NCBI RefSeq assembly: GCF_015354575.1
Contig: NZ_JACAFQ010000002.1
Coordinates: 194,157-258,156 of the forward strand
DNA: 64,000 bases
Direction of reading: 5' to 3'
Source of the DNA: Pseudomonas sp. UFMG81
GTDB lineage: Bacteria; Pseudomonadota; Gammaproteobacteria; Pseudomonadales; Pseudomonadaceae
Positions 28,055-37,300 of this stretch are shown piece by piece. Below the pieces are notes generated by a model. It ran no database searches. It worked only from the letters and a program-made list of their open reading frames with translations, and was not told the DNA's origin. Numbering within the stretch: the first letter of the stretch is position 1; each line of letters starts with the position of its first letter. Both the position numbers and the translations under genes were made by a program.

Positions 28055-28831
28055 ATGCTGGAACTGACCGACACGCAGATCGGCACCTGGGTCGCCACCT
28101 TCATCCTGCCGATGTTCAGGGTCGCCGCGCTGTTGATGACCATGCCGATCATCGGCACCAAGATGCTGCCGGCACGGATCCGCCTGTATGTCGCCCTGGC
28201 GATCACCGTGGTGATCGTGCCGGGCCTGCCGCCGTTGCCAGAGATCGACCCGCTGAGCCTGCACGGCGTGCTGCTGTGCGCCGAGCAGGTGATCGTCGGC
28301 GCGTTGTTTGGCTTCTCGTTGCAGATGCTGTTCCAGGCCTTTGTGGTGGCCGGGCAGGTCGTCGCCGTGCAGATGGGCATGGCCTTCGCATCGATGGTCG
28401 ACCCGGCCAACGGCGTCAACGTCGCGGTGGTCAGCCAGTTCATGACCATGCTGGTGAGTGTGCTGTTCCTGCTGATGAACGGTCACCTGGTGGCGCTGGA
28501 GATCCTGACCGAGAGTTTCACTACCCTCCCGGTCGGGCATGCCCTGGTGGTCAACCACTTCTGGGAGATGGCCGGACGCCTGGGTTGGGTGCTGGGCGCG
28601 GGTTTGTTGCTGATCCTGCCGGCGATCGCTGCACTGCTGGTGGTCAACATCGCCTTTGGTGTGATGACCCGGGCCGCGCCACAGTTGAATATTTTCTCCA
28701 TCGGCTTCCCGCTGACCCTGGTCCTCGGGCTCGGCATCTTCTGGATCGGCTTGGCCGATATTCTCTCCCACTATCACGCACTGGCCAGCGAAGCGCTGCA
28801 GTGGATGCGTGAACTGGCACGGGCGCGCTGA
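28055..28831 (+). CDS. fliR: Flagellar export gate protein FliR
   Basis: A 258-residue polytopic membrane protein, single copy at the centre of the FliPQR gate. The FRVAALLMTMPIIGTKMLPARIRLYVALA segment and the FQAFVVAGQVVAVQMGMAFASMVDP plug region are typical. It lies 2 bp before flhB, its interaction partner; in some bacteria the two are fused. Confidence 0.97.
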   Translation: MLELTDTQIGTWVATFILPMFRVAALLMTMPIIGTKMLPARIRLYVALAITVVIVPGLPPLPEIDPLSLHGVLLCAEQVIVGALFGFSLQMLFQAFVVAGQVVAVQMGMAFASMVDPANGVNVAVVSQFMTMLVSVLFLLMNGHLVALEILTESFTTLPVGHALVVNHFWEMAGRLGWVLGAGLLLILPAIAALLVVNIAFGVMTRAAPQLNIFSIGFPLTLVLGLGIFWIGLADILSHYHALASEALQWMRELARAR

Positions 28832-28833
28832 GC

Positions 28834-29976
28834 ATGGCCGAGAGCGAAAGCGGTCAGGACAAGACAGAGGAACCCACCGACAAAAAGATCCGCGATGCGC
28901 GCGAGAAAGGTGAGGTAGCACGCTCCAAGGAATTGAACACGGTGGCGGTCACCCTGGGCGGGGCCGGGGGGTTGATCGCGTTCGGCGGGCACCTTGCCGA
29001 GACGCTGATGGAGTTGATGCGCCTGAATTTCAGCCTGAGCCGCGATACCCTGATCAACGAGCAAAGCATGGGCACGGCCCTGCTGCTCTCGGGCAAGATG
29101 GCCCTCTGGGCGGTGCAGCCGGTGCTGATCTTGCTGTTCGTGATTTCCTTTGTGGCTCCCATTGCATTGGGCGGTTTTCTATTCTCCGGCAGCCTGCTGC
29201 AGCCCAAGTTCAGCCGCATGAACCCATTGTCGGGGATCAAGCGCATGTTCACGCTCAACGCCATGACCGAACTGCTCAAGGCCATGGCCAAGTTCTTTGT
29301 CATCCTGTTGGTAGCGCTGGTGGTGCTGGCCAACGACCGTCAGGCCCTGCTGGCCATCGCCAACGAACCACTGGAGCAGGCGATCATCCACAGCGTGCAG
29401 GTGGTGGGCTGGAGTGCGGTGTGGATGGCGGCGGGGCTGTTGCTGATCGCCGCCGCCGACGTGCCGTTCCAGCTGTGGCAGACCCACAACAAACTGAAGA
29501 TGACCAAGCAGGAAGTGAAGGACGAATACAAGGACAGCGAGGGCAAGCCCGAGGTCAAGCAGCGTATTCGCCAGTTGCAGCGCGAGATGTCGCAGCGGCG
29601 CATGATGGCCGCGGTGCCCGAGGCCGACGTGATCATCACCAACCCGACTCACTACGCCGTGGCCCTCAAGTACGACCCGGAGAAGGGCGGGGCGGCGCCA
29701 TTGTTGCTGGCCAAGGGCACCGACTTCGTCGCCCTGAAAATGCGCGAGATCGGCGTCGAGCACAAGGTGCAGATCCTCGAGTCGCCGGCCCTGGCGCGGG
29801 CGATCTACTACTCCACCGAACTCGAGCAGGAGATCCCCGCCGGGCTGTACCTGGCGGTGGCGCAGGTGCTGGCCTACGTGTTCCAGATCCGCCAGTACCG
29901 CGCCGGCAAGGGCAAGCCGCCAGAGCCGCTGAAGAAAGACCTGCCGATCCCCGACGACCTGCGGCGCGACAACTGA
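28834..29976 (+). CDS. flhB: Flagellar export specificity switch FlhB
   Basis: A 380-residue protein with four membrane helices and a cytoplasmic autocleavage domain. The NPTH cleavage site is intact at residue 270 (IITNPTHYAVALKYD). Cleavage and contact with FliK change export from hook to filament substrates. It is the last flagellar gene here; its stop is directly followed by the stop of a convergent transporter gene, with no gap and no visible terminator. Confidence 0.97.
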   Translation: MAESESGQDKTEEPTDKKIRDAREKGEVARSKELNTVAVTLGGAGGLIAFGGHLAETLMELMRLNFSLSRDTLINEQSMGTALLLSGKMALWAVQPVLILLFVISFVAPIALGGFLFSGSLLQPKFSRMNPLSGIKRMFTLNAMTELLKAMAKFFVILLVALVVLANDRQALLAIANEPLEQAIIHSVQVVGWSAVWMAAGLLLIAAADVPFQLWQTHNKLKMTKQEVKDEYKDSEGKPEVKQRIRQLQREMSQRRMMAAVPEADVIITNPTHYAVALKYDPEKGGAAPLLLAKGTDFVALKMREIGVEHKVQILESPALARAIYYSTELEQEIPAGLYLAVAQVLAYVFQIRQYRAGKGKPPEPLKKDLPIPDDLRRDN

Positions 29977-31305
29977 TCAGTTCTTCGAGCGGGAGTGGCG
30001 CCAGCCCTGGTCGAAGCACGCGAACACCACCACCAGCACCCCGGCCACCGCCAGGATCAGGGCCACCCCGTCAGTGGAATGGGTGGCCGAACCCGCCACC
30101 AGTGCCAGCCCGCCCAGCGGCGCCAGGCCACCGGCTACCGCGGTGCCGACCTCGCGGCCGGTACCGAAGCCTGAAGAGCGGGTCTGGGTGGGGAACTGGC
30201 GGCTGAGGAACGATCCCTGCGGCGCGAACATCATCGGCGCCAGGATGCCCGTGCCCACCGCGATGGCCAGGTAGATCATCAGCGGCTCGCCCGTGGCCAG
30301 CAAGTGCAGGAACGGGTAGGCGAACAGTGCCGAGAGCAGCCCGCCGAGCATCAGCACGGTCTTGCTGCTCCACTTGTCGCACAGCCAGCCGAAGAACGGC
30401 ACGGCGAAGATCGCCACCAGGCTGGCCAGAGTCACCGACAACGAGGTGACGTGCGCCTCGACGCCCTTGAACTGAGTGAGGTAGGCCAGGGAGAAGGTCT
30501 TGAAGATGTAGCTCAGGGCGTTGTAGCCGACCGCCACGAAGAACACCACGGCCAAGCCCTTGAGGTCGTGTTTGAACAGCAGCTTCAGCGGCGATACCTG
30601 CGGCTTGTCATCCGCCTTGTCGAGCTCCTTGAAATCCGGGGTCTCGGGGATGCTCTTGCGCACCCACAGGCCCACCGCGACCAGGGCGATGCTGGCGATG
30701 AAGGGGATGCGCCAGCCCCCGGCGAGGAGGAACTCATTGCCGTTCATGGTCAGCAGGTACACGGTCAGCGACGACAGCAGCAAGCCCAGGTTCAGCCCCA
30801 GCGCCGGCCACGCCCCCTGGCTGCCGCGCTTGCCCTCGCTGGCATGTTCATACGAGGTGACCGCCGCGCCGGACAGTTCGGCGCCAGCACCCAGGCCCTG
30901 GATGATGCGGATCACCACCAGCAGGATCGGTGCCCAGATACCGATGGTGGCGTAGCCCGGGATCAGGCCGATGAGCGCGGTGCACAGGCCCATCATGCAG
31001 AAGGTGATCACCAGCACGTGTTTGCGCCCGAAGCGGTCGCCCAGGTAGCCGAACAGCACGCCGCCGAAGGGGCGGGCGACGAAGCCGATGGCGAAGGTGG
31101 AGAACGCCAGCAGCGAGGCGACCGCCGGGTTGCTGGGGTCGAAGAAGATCTTCGAGAAGACGATCGCCGCCATGGTGGCGTACAGGTAGAAGTCGTACCA
31201 CTCCAGCATCGAGCCGAAGATGGTCGCCGCCGCCACCTTGCGCAGGCGCTTGCGTTGCTGTTCGGGGGTCTCGCTCGCGGCCGGGGCCGCCTCGTGTACC
31301 GACAT
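29977..31305 (-). CDS. MFS transporter, metabolite:H+ symporter (MHS) type
   Basis: A 442-residue major facilitator. The MHS signature is clear: the start of helix 1 (GSMLEWYDFYLYATMAAIVF), the loop 2-3 motif (FGYLGDRFGRKHVL), and the helix 4 region RIIQGLGAGAELSGAAV. MHS proteins take up organic acids such as 2-oxoglutarate, citrate or proline betaine. It follows lhgO by 45 bp on the same strand, so it may import L-2-hydroxyglutarate or a related dicarboxylate; that substrate is inferred. Confidence 0.9.
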   Translation of the reverse strand: MSVHEAAPAASETPEQQRKRLRKVAAATIFGSMLEWYDFYLYATMAAIVFSKIFFDPSNPAVASLLAFSTFAIGFVARPFGGVLFGYLGDRFGRKHVLVITFCMMGLCTALIGLIPGYATIGIWAPILLVVIRIIQGLGAGAELSGAAVTSYEHASEGKRGSQGAWPALGLNLGLLLSSLTVYLLTMNGNEFLLAGGWRIPFIASIALVAVGLWVRKSIPETPDFKELDKADDKPQVSPLKLLFKHDLKGLAVVFFVAVGYNALSYIFKTFSLAYLTQFKGVEAHVTSLSVTLASLVAIFAVPFFGWLCDKWSSKTVLMLGGLLSALFAYPFLHLLATGEPLMIYLAIAVGTGILAPMMFAPQGSFLSRQFPTQTRSSGFGTGREVGTAVAGGLAPLGGLALVAGSATHSTDGVALILAVAGVLVVVFACFDQGWRHSRSKN

Positions 31306-31350
31306 CGTGTTTTCCTTGTTGTCTTTGTAGTTGTGGGTGCAGCGGGTGAA

Positions 31351-32544
31351 TCAGCGGGCCTTGAGGATCTTCTCGGCGATCATCTGGCCGATGGGGATGG
31401 CCGAGGTGGCGGCGGGCGAGGGTGCGTTGCACACATGCACCATGCGGGGGGTCTCGGCGAACAGGAAGTCGTGCACCAGGGTGCCGTCGCGCATCACCGC
31501 CTGGGCGCGGATGCCGGCCTCATAGGGCAGCAGGTCCTCGACCGCGAGCGACGGGCAGTACTTGCGGCACTGTTCCAGGTAGCCGCGCTTGAACAGTGAG
31601 TTCTTCATTTCGGTGGTGCCGGAGCCGAGGTTGTTCCAGATGGTTTTCCAGAAGCCCGGGAAGCTTGCGTACTCGGCGACATCACGCCAGTTCACCGCGA
31701 ATTTTCGATAGTTCTCCCGGCCCAATCCGAGCACCGCGTTGGGGCCGACGGTGACGCTGCCGTCGATCATCCGGGTCAGGTGCACCCCCAGGAATGGCAG
31801 CTCCGGGTCGGGGATGGGGTAGATCAGGTGATTGACGATCTGGTTCTTGCTCGCCGGCAAGCGGTAGTACTCGCCACGGAACGGGATGATCTGGTGGTCG
31901 ATCTTCACCCCGGCCAGGCGTGCCAGGCGGTCGGACTGCAAGCCGGCGCAGGCCACCAGCTGGCGCGCCTGCCAGGTGTTGCCGTCGCTGCTGATACTGA
32001 CGTGTTCGGCGTGTTCCTGGATGGCACGTACCGGGGTGGACAGGTGCAGCTCGCCGCCCGCCTGGCGAATCACCTTGGCCATGGCGTTGCACACCTGCTT
32101 GTAGTCGACGATGCCAGTGGCATCGAGGAACAGCGCACCCTGGCCGACGATGTTCGGTTCGCGTTCATGCAGTTCGGCGGCATCGAGGCGCTCGACCTTG
32201 AGGCCGTTCTGCTGTGAGCGTTCGTACAGTGCCTGCATGCGCTGCACTTCCAGGTCGTTCGAGGCCACCAGCAGCTTGCCGCACACTTCGAAGGCGATGC
32301 CGTGCTCGGTGCAGAAGTCCTTGGTCGCCTGTGCGCCACGCTTGCATAGCTCGGCCTTGAGGCTGCCCGGGGCGTAGTAGATACCGGCGTGGATCACGCC
32401 GCTGTTGTGGCCGGTCTGGTGGCGGCCGAGCGAGCTTTCCTTTTCCAGGATCAGCAACGAGGCGCCGGGGCGCTGTTCGAGCAGGGCCATGGCGGTGGCC
32501 AGGCCGACGATGCCGCCGCCGATGATGCAGTAGTCGTAGGTCAT
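31351..32544 (-). CDS. lhgO: L-2-hydroxyglutarate oxidase
   Basis: A 397-residue FAD enzyme of the DAO family. The dinucleotide-binding motif is IIGGGIVGLATAMAL at the N-terminus; QTGHNSGVIHAGIYYAPGSLKAELC and IPFRGEYYRLP are typical of LhgO/YgaF proteins. It oxidises L-2-hydroxyglutarate to 2-oxoglutarate, passing electrons to the membrane quinone pool. The gene csiD/glaH, its usual partner in lysine and glutarate breakdown, is absent here; instead it sits between a GntR regulator and an MHS transporter. Confidence 0.92.
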   Translation of the reverse strand: MTYDYCIIGGGIVGLATAMALLEQRPGASLLILEKESSLGRHQTGHNSGVIHAGIYYAPGSLKAELCKRGAQATKDFCTEHGIAFEVCGKLLVASNDLEVQRMQALYERSQQNGLKVERLDAAELHEREPNIVGQGALFLDATGIVDYKQVCNAMAKVIRQAGGELHLSTPVRAIQEHAEHVSISSDGNTWQARQLVACAGLQSDRLARLAGVKIDHQIIPFRGEYYRLPASKNQIVNHLIYPIPDPELPFLGVHLTRMIDGSVTVGPNAVLGLGRENYRKFAVNWRDVAEYASFPGFWKTIWNNLGSGTTEMKNSLFKRGYLEQCRKYCPSLAVEDLLPYEAGIRAQAVMRDGTLVHDFLFAETPRMVHVCNAPSPAATSAIPIGQMIAEKILKAR

Positions 32545-32588
32545 GCAGGGTTACCTTGGTGTTCTTGTCGGTGGATCTGCTTATCAGG

Positions 32589-32599
32589 TTGTCAGACTA
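32589..32599. promoter_or_regulatory. Operator-like site upstream of lhgO
   Basis: TTGTCAGACTA, a near-perfect TTGTC-N-GACAA palindrome, lies about 45 bp upstream of lhgO. The flanking 15 bp ATCAGGTTGTCAGAC are identical to the site before the regulator gene. Likely binding site for the GntR protein. Confidence 0.7.
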
Positions 32600-32647
32600 A
32601 CTAGTGCGCGTGAAAACCTCGCCAGGTTGCGATGAGGTTCTCCGAGG

Positions 32648-33358
32648 TCAGTCGAGGGTGGGCAGGTCGAGTTTCAGGCGTTTTGCCGAAGCGCGCAGGT
32701 GCGCTTCGGCACAGGCGGCGGCAGCGACGCGGTCGCCGTCATGGATGGCCTGGTACAGCGCCCGATGCTCACGCAGGGCATCGGCCGAGCCGCCTACCGA
32801 GTGGGCGGCGGAGTTTTCCCAGGCGTTGCGGCGTGCGGCGGCCAGCTGGCCACCAAGGAAGTCGTGGAAGGCGACGAAGTAATCGTTCTTGCTGGCTTCG
32901 GCGATGGCACGATGAAACGCGACATCGGCGGCCGAGGCGCTGGCCAGGTCGCTGCGCGGGTCTTCCATGGTGCCCAGGGCGAAGGCCATGTGGTTCAGAT
33001 CCTGTGCGTCACGGCGGCGCGCGGCGATGGCGGCGGCCTGGGTCTCGATCCACAGGCGCATCTCGAACATCTGCACCAGGTCGGGTTTGCGCCCCTGGCT
33101 GCCAGGGAAGCGAAACACCGTGCCGTGTGGCGTCTGCGAGATGTACGAGCCAAGCCCGCGGCGGGCGATCAGCACGCCATCGGCCTTGAGCTGCGCCACC
33201 GCCTCGCGCACCACCGAGCGGCTGACGTTCAGCTGTTCGGCCAGTTGCTGTTCGGTGGGCAGGCGCGATTCGGCGGCCAGGCGGCCGGCATCGATCTCGG
33301 CGCGGATGGCGCTGACGACGCGTTCGACCAGGGTGTCGGGGCGCTGGAGCTCTAACAT
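32648..33358 (-). CDS. lhgR: GntR/FadR-type regulator of the lhg genes
   Basis: A 236-residue FCD-domain regulator. The winged-helix region is visible (LPTEQQLAEQLNVSRSVVREAVAQLKADGVL) and the all-helical FCD ligand domain follows, with possible metal-binding histidines (ASAADVAFHRAIAEAS). It precedes lhgO on the same strand; LhgR proteins of this type repress lhgO and are released by L-2-hydroxyglutarate in other pseudomonads. The identity as LhgR is inferred from position and the paired operator sites. Confidence 0.85.
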   Translation of the reverse strand: MLELQRPDTLVERVVSAIRAEIDAGRLAAESRLPTEQQLAEQLNVSRSVVREAVAQLKADGVLIARRGLGSYISQTPHGTVFRFPGSQGRKPDLVQMFEMRLWIETQAAAIAARRRDAQDLNHMAFALGTMEDPRSDLASASAADVAFHRAIAEASKNDYFVAFHDFLGGQLAAARRNAWENSAAHSVGGSADALREHRALYQAIHDGDRVAAAACAEAHLRASAKRLKLDLPTLD

Positions 33359-33384
33359 GGGGTGAGGGATGTCGTTTGATCAGG

Positions 33385-33395
33385 TTGTCAGACAA
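33385..33395. promoter_or_regulatory. Operator-like site upstream of the regulator gene
   Basis: TTGTCAGACAA is a perfect TTGTC-N-GACAA palindrome about 27 bp before the regulator start, with the same ATCAGG flank as the site before lhgO. Suggests autoregulation. Confidence 0.75.
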
Positions 33396-33454
33396 TGCCT
33401 GCCGCAGCTAGGACTGTCAATGTCATCAAGTGGGTCATGTGTTGGTAGTGACCT

Positions 33455-33671
33455 CATCGCGGGGCAAGCCCGCTCCCACCCAAAGCCTTGCACGGTCCGT
33501 GTAGGAGCGGCCTTGTGCCGCGAATGGGTCGCAGAGCGGCCCCAGCGATCTTGGGAGTACTCGAGATCCTGGGGGCGCTGCGCACCCCTTTCGCGGCACA
33601 AGGCCGCTCCTACAGAAAACCTGCGCAGCTCCCACGCTTGAGGTTGTGGGAGCGGGCTTGCCCCGCGATCG
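33455..33671. repeat. Nested REP elements of two classes
   Basis: An outer inverted pair of the GCGGGCTTGCCCCGC class (33455-33479 and 33646-33671) encloses an inner inverted pair of the GGAGCGGCCTTGTG class (33501-33524 and 33590-33615). Together with short flanks they fill most of the 319-bp gap between the regulator and the next gene; no other gene is visible there. Confidence 0.88.
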
Positions 33672-33677
33672 ATCTGT

Positions 33678-33974
33678 TCACAGCTCGCTGACGTATGTCC
33701 CTGTCCCGTCGAGGATTATGCGCAGGGTTTGTTCGACTTCCGACAGATCGGTTCCTTCGCTTGTCAGCACGATCTCCAGCTGCTCATCCCCCTTGAGCGC
33801 ATCACGATCCCCCGCAGCCACCTCGATCAGCAGTCGCGCGGCACTCAGGGTCACTTTCAGCCCGTCCAGGGTCGAGGGTTCGTCATCCAGCGTCAGGTCG
33901 ACAGTGTCCTCGTCCGGATAGCGGGTGAGCAGGAACATCTGGCCTTTGTCGCTGTGACAGCACAGGGTCGCCAT
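33678..33974 (-). CDS. Conserved small hypothetical protein
   Basis: A 98-residue soluble protein starting MATLCCHSDKGQMFLLTRYPDEDTVDLTLDD. ATG 33974 has AGGAAG 8 nt upstream, which decides against the longer frame from 34031. It is acidic, predicted mostly beta, with no recognised domain, and has a Cys-Cys pair near the N-terminus. It is transcribed away from gdhB; the 347-bp gap holds no other gene that I can see. Function unknown. Confidence 0.7.
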   Translation of the reverse strand: MATLCCHSDKGQMFLLTRYPDEDTVDLTLDDEPSTLDGLKVTLSAARLLIEVAAGDRDALKGDEQLEIVLTSEGTDLSEVEQTLRIILDGTGTYVSEL

Positions 33975-34321
33975 GTTGTCTTCCTCGTCGTCACAGGGGG
34001 TGGCGAACAGCAGGGCGGTCTTCAGTTGCATGGGGTGGCTCTGGGCAATGAAATGAAAAGGAATTCTGACAGCCTTGCGGCCTTCGTTAAACGTAAAGTT
34101 ACCGCGCATTGACCGAAATTGTCGCAGCGCTGCAAGCCGGAGTGACCGTTCAGTCGTTAAGCTGCCCTGTCGATGGGTTCCCGTAAAGGCACAGCCACCG
34201 CGCAGTCGCTTTTGCAGGTACCCAACGCCGCCGTTTTGCCACGGGTTGGCTATGGTTGATCCGTGCAAGGCGCATGTACGCGACGCTTCACCTATAACAA
34301 AGCCCAAGCGGAGTACCACAG

Positions 34322-37300
34322 ATGGCGTTCTTCACCGCAGCCAGCAAAGCCGACTTCCAGCATCAACTGCAAGCGGCCCTGGCGCAGCACATCAGCGAAC
34401 AGTCCCTGCCACAAGTGGCGCTGTTCGCCGAACAGTTCTTCGGCATCATCTCTCTGGACGAACTCACTCAGCGCCGGCTTTCCGACCTGGCCGGCTGCAC
34501 ACTTTCCGCCTGGCGCATCATCGAGCGCTTTGACCCCGAACACCCGCAGGTACGCGTCTACAACCCCGATTACGAACGCCACGGCTGGCAATCCACACAC
34601 ACCGTGGTCGAAGTGCTGCACCACGACCTGCCCTTCCTGGTCGACTCGGTGCGCACTGAACTCAACCGCCGCGGCTACAGCATCCACACCCTGCAGACCA
34701 CGGTGCTCAGCGTGCGCCGTGGCGCCAAGGGCGAGCTGGTCGAGCTGCTGCCCAAGGGCACCCAGGGCGAGGGCGTCAGCCACGAATCGCTGATGTACCT
34801 GGAAATCGACCGTTGCTCCAGTACCGCCGAACTCAATACGCTCACCAAAGAGCTTGAGCAGGTGCTGGCCGAAGTGCGTGGCGTGGTCTGCGACTTCGAA
34901 CCGATGAAGGCCAAGATCCACGAACTGCTGGAGTTGGTCGAACAGAACGCGTTCGGTCCGGCGCAAAACGACAAGGCCGAGGTGAAGAGCTTCCTGTCGT
35001 GGCTGCTGGACAACCATTTCACCTTCCTCGGCTACGAAGAGTTCACCGTCGAGTCCGACGCTGCCGGTGGCCATCTGGTGTACGACGAGCAGTCGTTCCT
35101 CGGCCTGGCCCGCCTGTTGCGCGCAGGGCTGGGGGCCGATGACCTGCGCATCGAGGATTACGCTGTCGCCTATCTGCGCGAACCGCGCCTGCTGTCGTTC
35201 GCCAAAGCCTCGCAACCGAGCCGTGTGCACCGCCCGGCCTACCCGGACTACGTCTCGATCCGCCAGATCGACCAGGACGGCAACGTGGTCAAGGAGTGCC
35301 GCTTCATGGGCTTGTACACCTCGTCGGTGTATGGCGAGAGCGTGCATACCATCCCGTATATCCGCGGCAAGGTCGCCGAAGTGGAGCGTCGCTCGCATTT
35401 CGACCCCAAGGCCCACCTGGGCAAGGAGTTGGCCCAGGTACTGGAAGTGCTGCCGCGCGACGACCTGTTCCAGACCCCGGTCGACGAGCTGTTGAGCACC
35501 GTCATGTCGATCGTGCAGATCCAGGAGCGCAACAAGATCCGCGTGTTCCTGCGCAAGGACCCGTATGGTCGCTTCTGCTACTGCCTGGCCTACGTGCCGC
35601 GTGAGATCTACTCCACCGAAGTGCGGCAGAAGATCCAGCAGGTGCTGATGGAGCGCCTGAAGGCCACCGATTGCGAGTTCTGGACGTTCTTCTCGGAATC
35701 GGTGCTGGCGCGGGTGCAACTGATCCTGCGCGTTGACCCGAAGAACCGCATCGACATCGACCCGCAACAGCTGGAAAACGAAGTGATCCAGGCCTGCCGC
35801 TCGTGGCAGGACGACTTCTCGGCGCTGGTGGTGGAGAACTTCGGCGAAGCCCAGGGCACCAACATCCTGGCCGACTTCCCCAAGGGCTTCCCGGCCGGCT
35901 ACCGCGAGCGCTTCGCCGCCCACTCGGCGGTGGTCGACATGCAGCACGTGCTCAACCTGTCCGAGCACAAGCCGCTGGCCATGAGCTTCTACCAGCCGCT
36001 CACGCAGCTCGGTGAGCGTACCCTGCACTGCAAGCTATACCACGCCGATACGCCGCTGGCGCTGTCGGACGTGCTGCCTATTCTCGAGAACCTCGGCCTG
36101 CGCGTGCTCGGCGAGTTCCCGTACCGCCTGCGCCATGCCAGCGGCCGTGAGTTCTGGATCCACGACTTCGCATTCACCTACAGCGAAGGCCTCAACCTCG
36201 ACATCCAGCAACTCAATGACACCTTCCAGGACGCCTTCGTCCACATCGTCAAGGGCGACGCCGAGAACGATGCGTTCAACCGCCTGGTGCTGACCGCCGG
36301 CCTGCCGTGGCGTGACGTGGCGCTGCTGCGCGCCTACGCCCGCTATCTCAAGCAGATCCGCCTGGGCTTCGACCTGGGCTATATCGCCAGCACCCTGAAC
36401 AACCACACCGACATCGCCCGCGAACTGACCCGGTTGTTCAAGACCCGCTTCTACCTGGCGCGCAAACTGACCCAGGAAGACCTCGACGACAAGCAGCAGC
36501 GCCTGGAGCAGGCGATCCTCACCGCCCTGGACGACGTCCAGGTGCTCAACGAGGACCGCATCCTGCGCCGCTACCTGGACCTGATCAAGGCCACCCTGCG
36601 CACCAACTTCTACCAACCAGATGTGAACGGGCAGAACAAGTCGTACTTCAGCTTCAAGTTCAACCCCAAGCTGATCCCCGAACTGCCGAAACCGGTGCCG
36701 AAGTTCGAGATCTTCGTCTACTCGCCAAGGGTCGAGGGCGTGCACCTGCGCTTCGGCAACGTCGCCCGTGGCGGCCTGCGCTGGTCGGACCGCGAAGAAG
36801 ACTTCCGCACCGAAGTGCTGGGCCTGGTCAAGGCGCAGCAGGTGAAGAACTCGGTGATCGTGCCGGTCGGCGCCAAGGGCGGCTTCCTGCCGCGCCGCCT
36901 ACCACTGGGCGGCAGCCGTGACGAAATCGCCGCCGAAGGCGTGGCGTGCTACCGCATCTTCATCTCGGGCTTGCTCGACATCACCGACAACCTCAAGGAC
37001 GGTGGCGTGGTGCCGCCGGCGAACGTGGTGCGTCACGATGACGACGACCCGTACCTGGTGGTGGCGGCGGACAAGGGCACCGCGACCTTCTCCGACATCG
37101 CCAACGGCATTGCCATCGACTACGGCTTCTGGCTGGGCGACGCGTTCGCCTCGGGCGGCTCGGCCGGCTACGACCACAAGAAGATGGGCATTACCGCCCG
37201 TGGCGCGTGGGTGGGGGTGCAACGTCACTTCCGCGAGCGCGGCATCAACGTGCAGGAAGACCCGATCACCGTGGTGGGTGTCGGCGACATGGCCGGTGAC

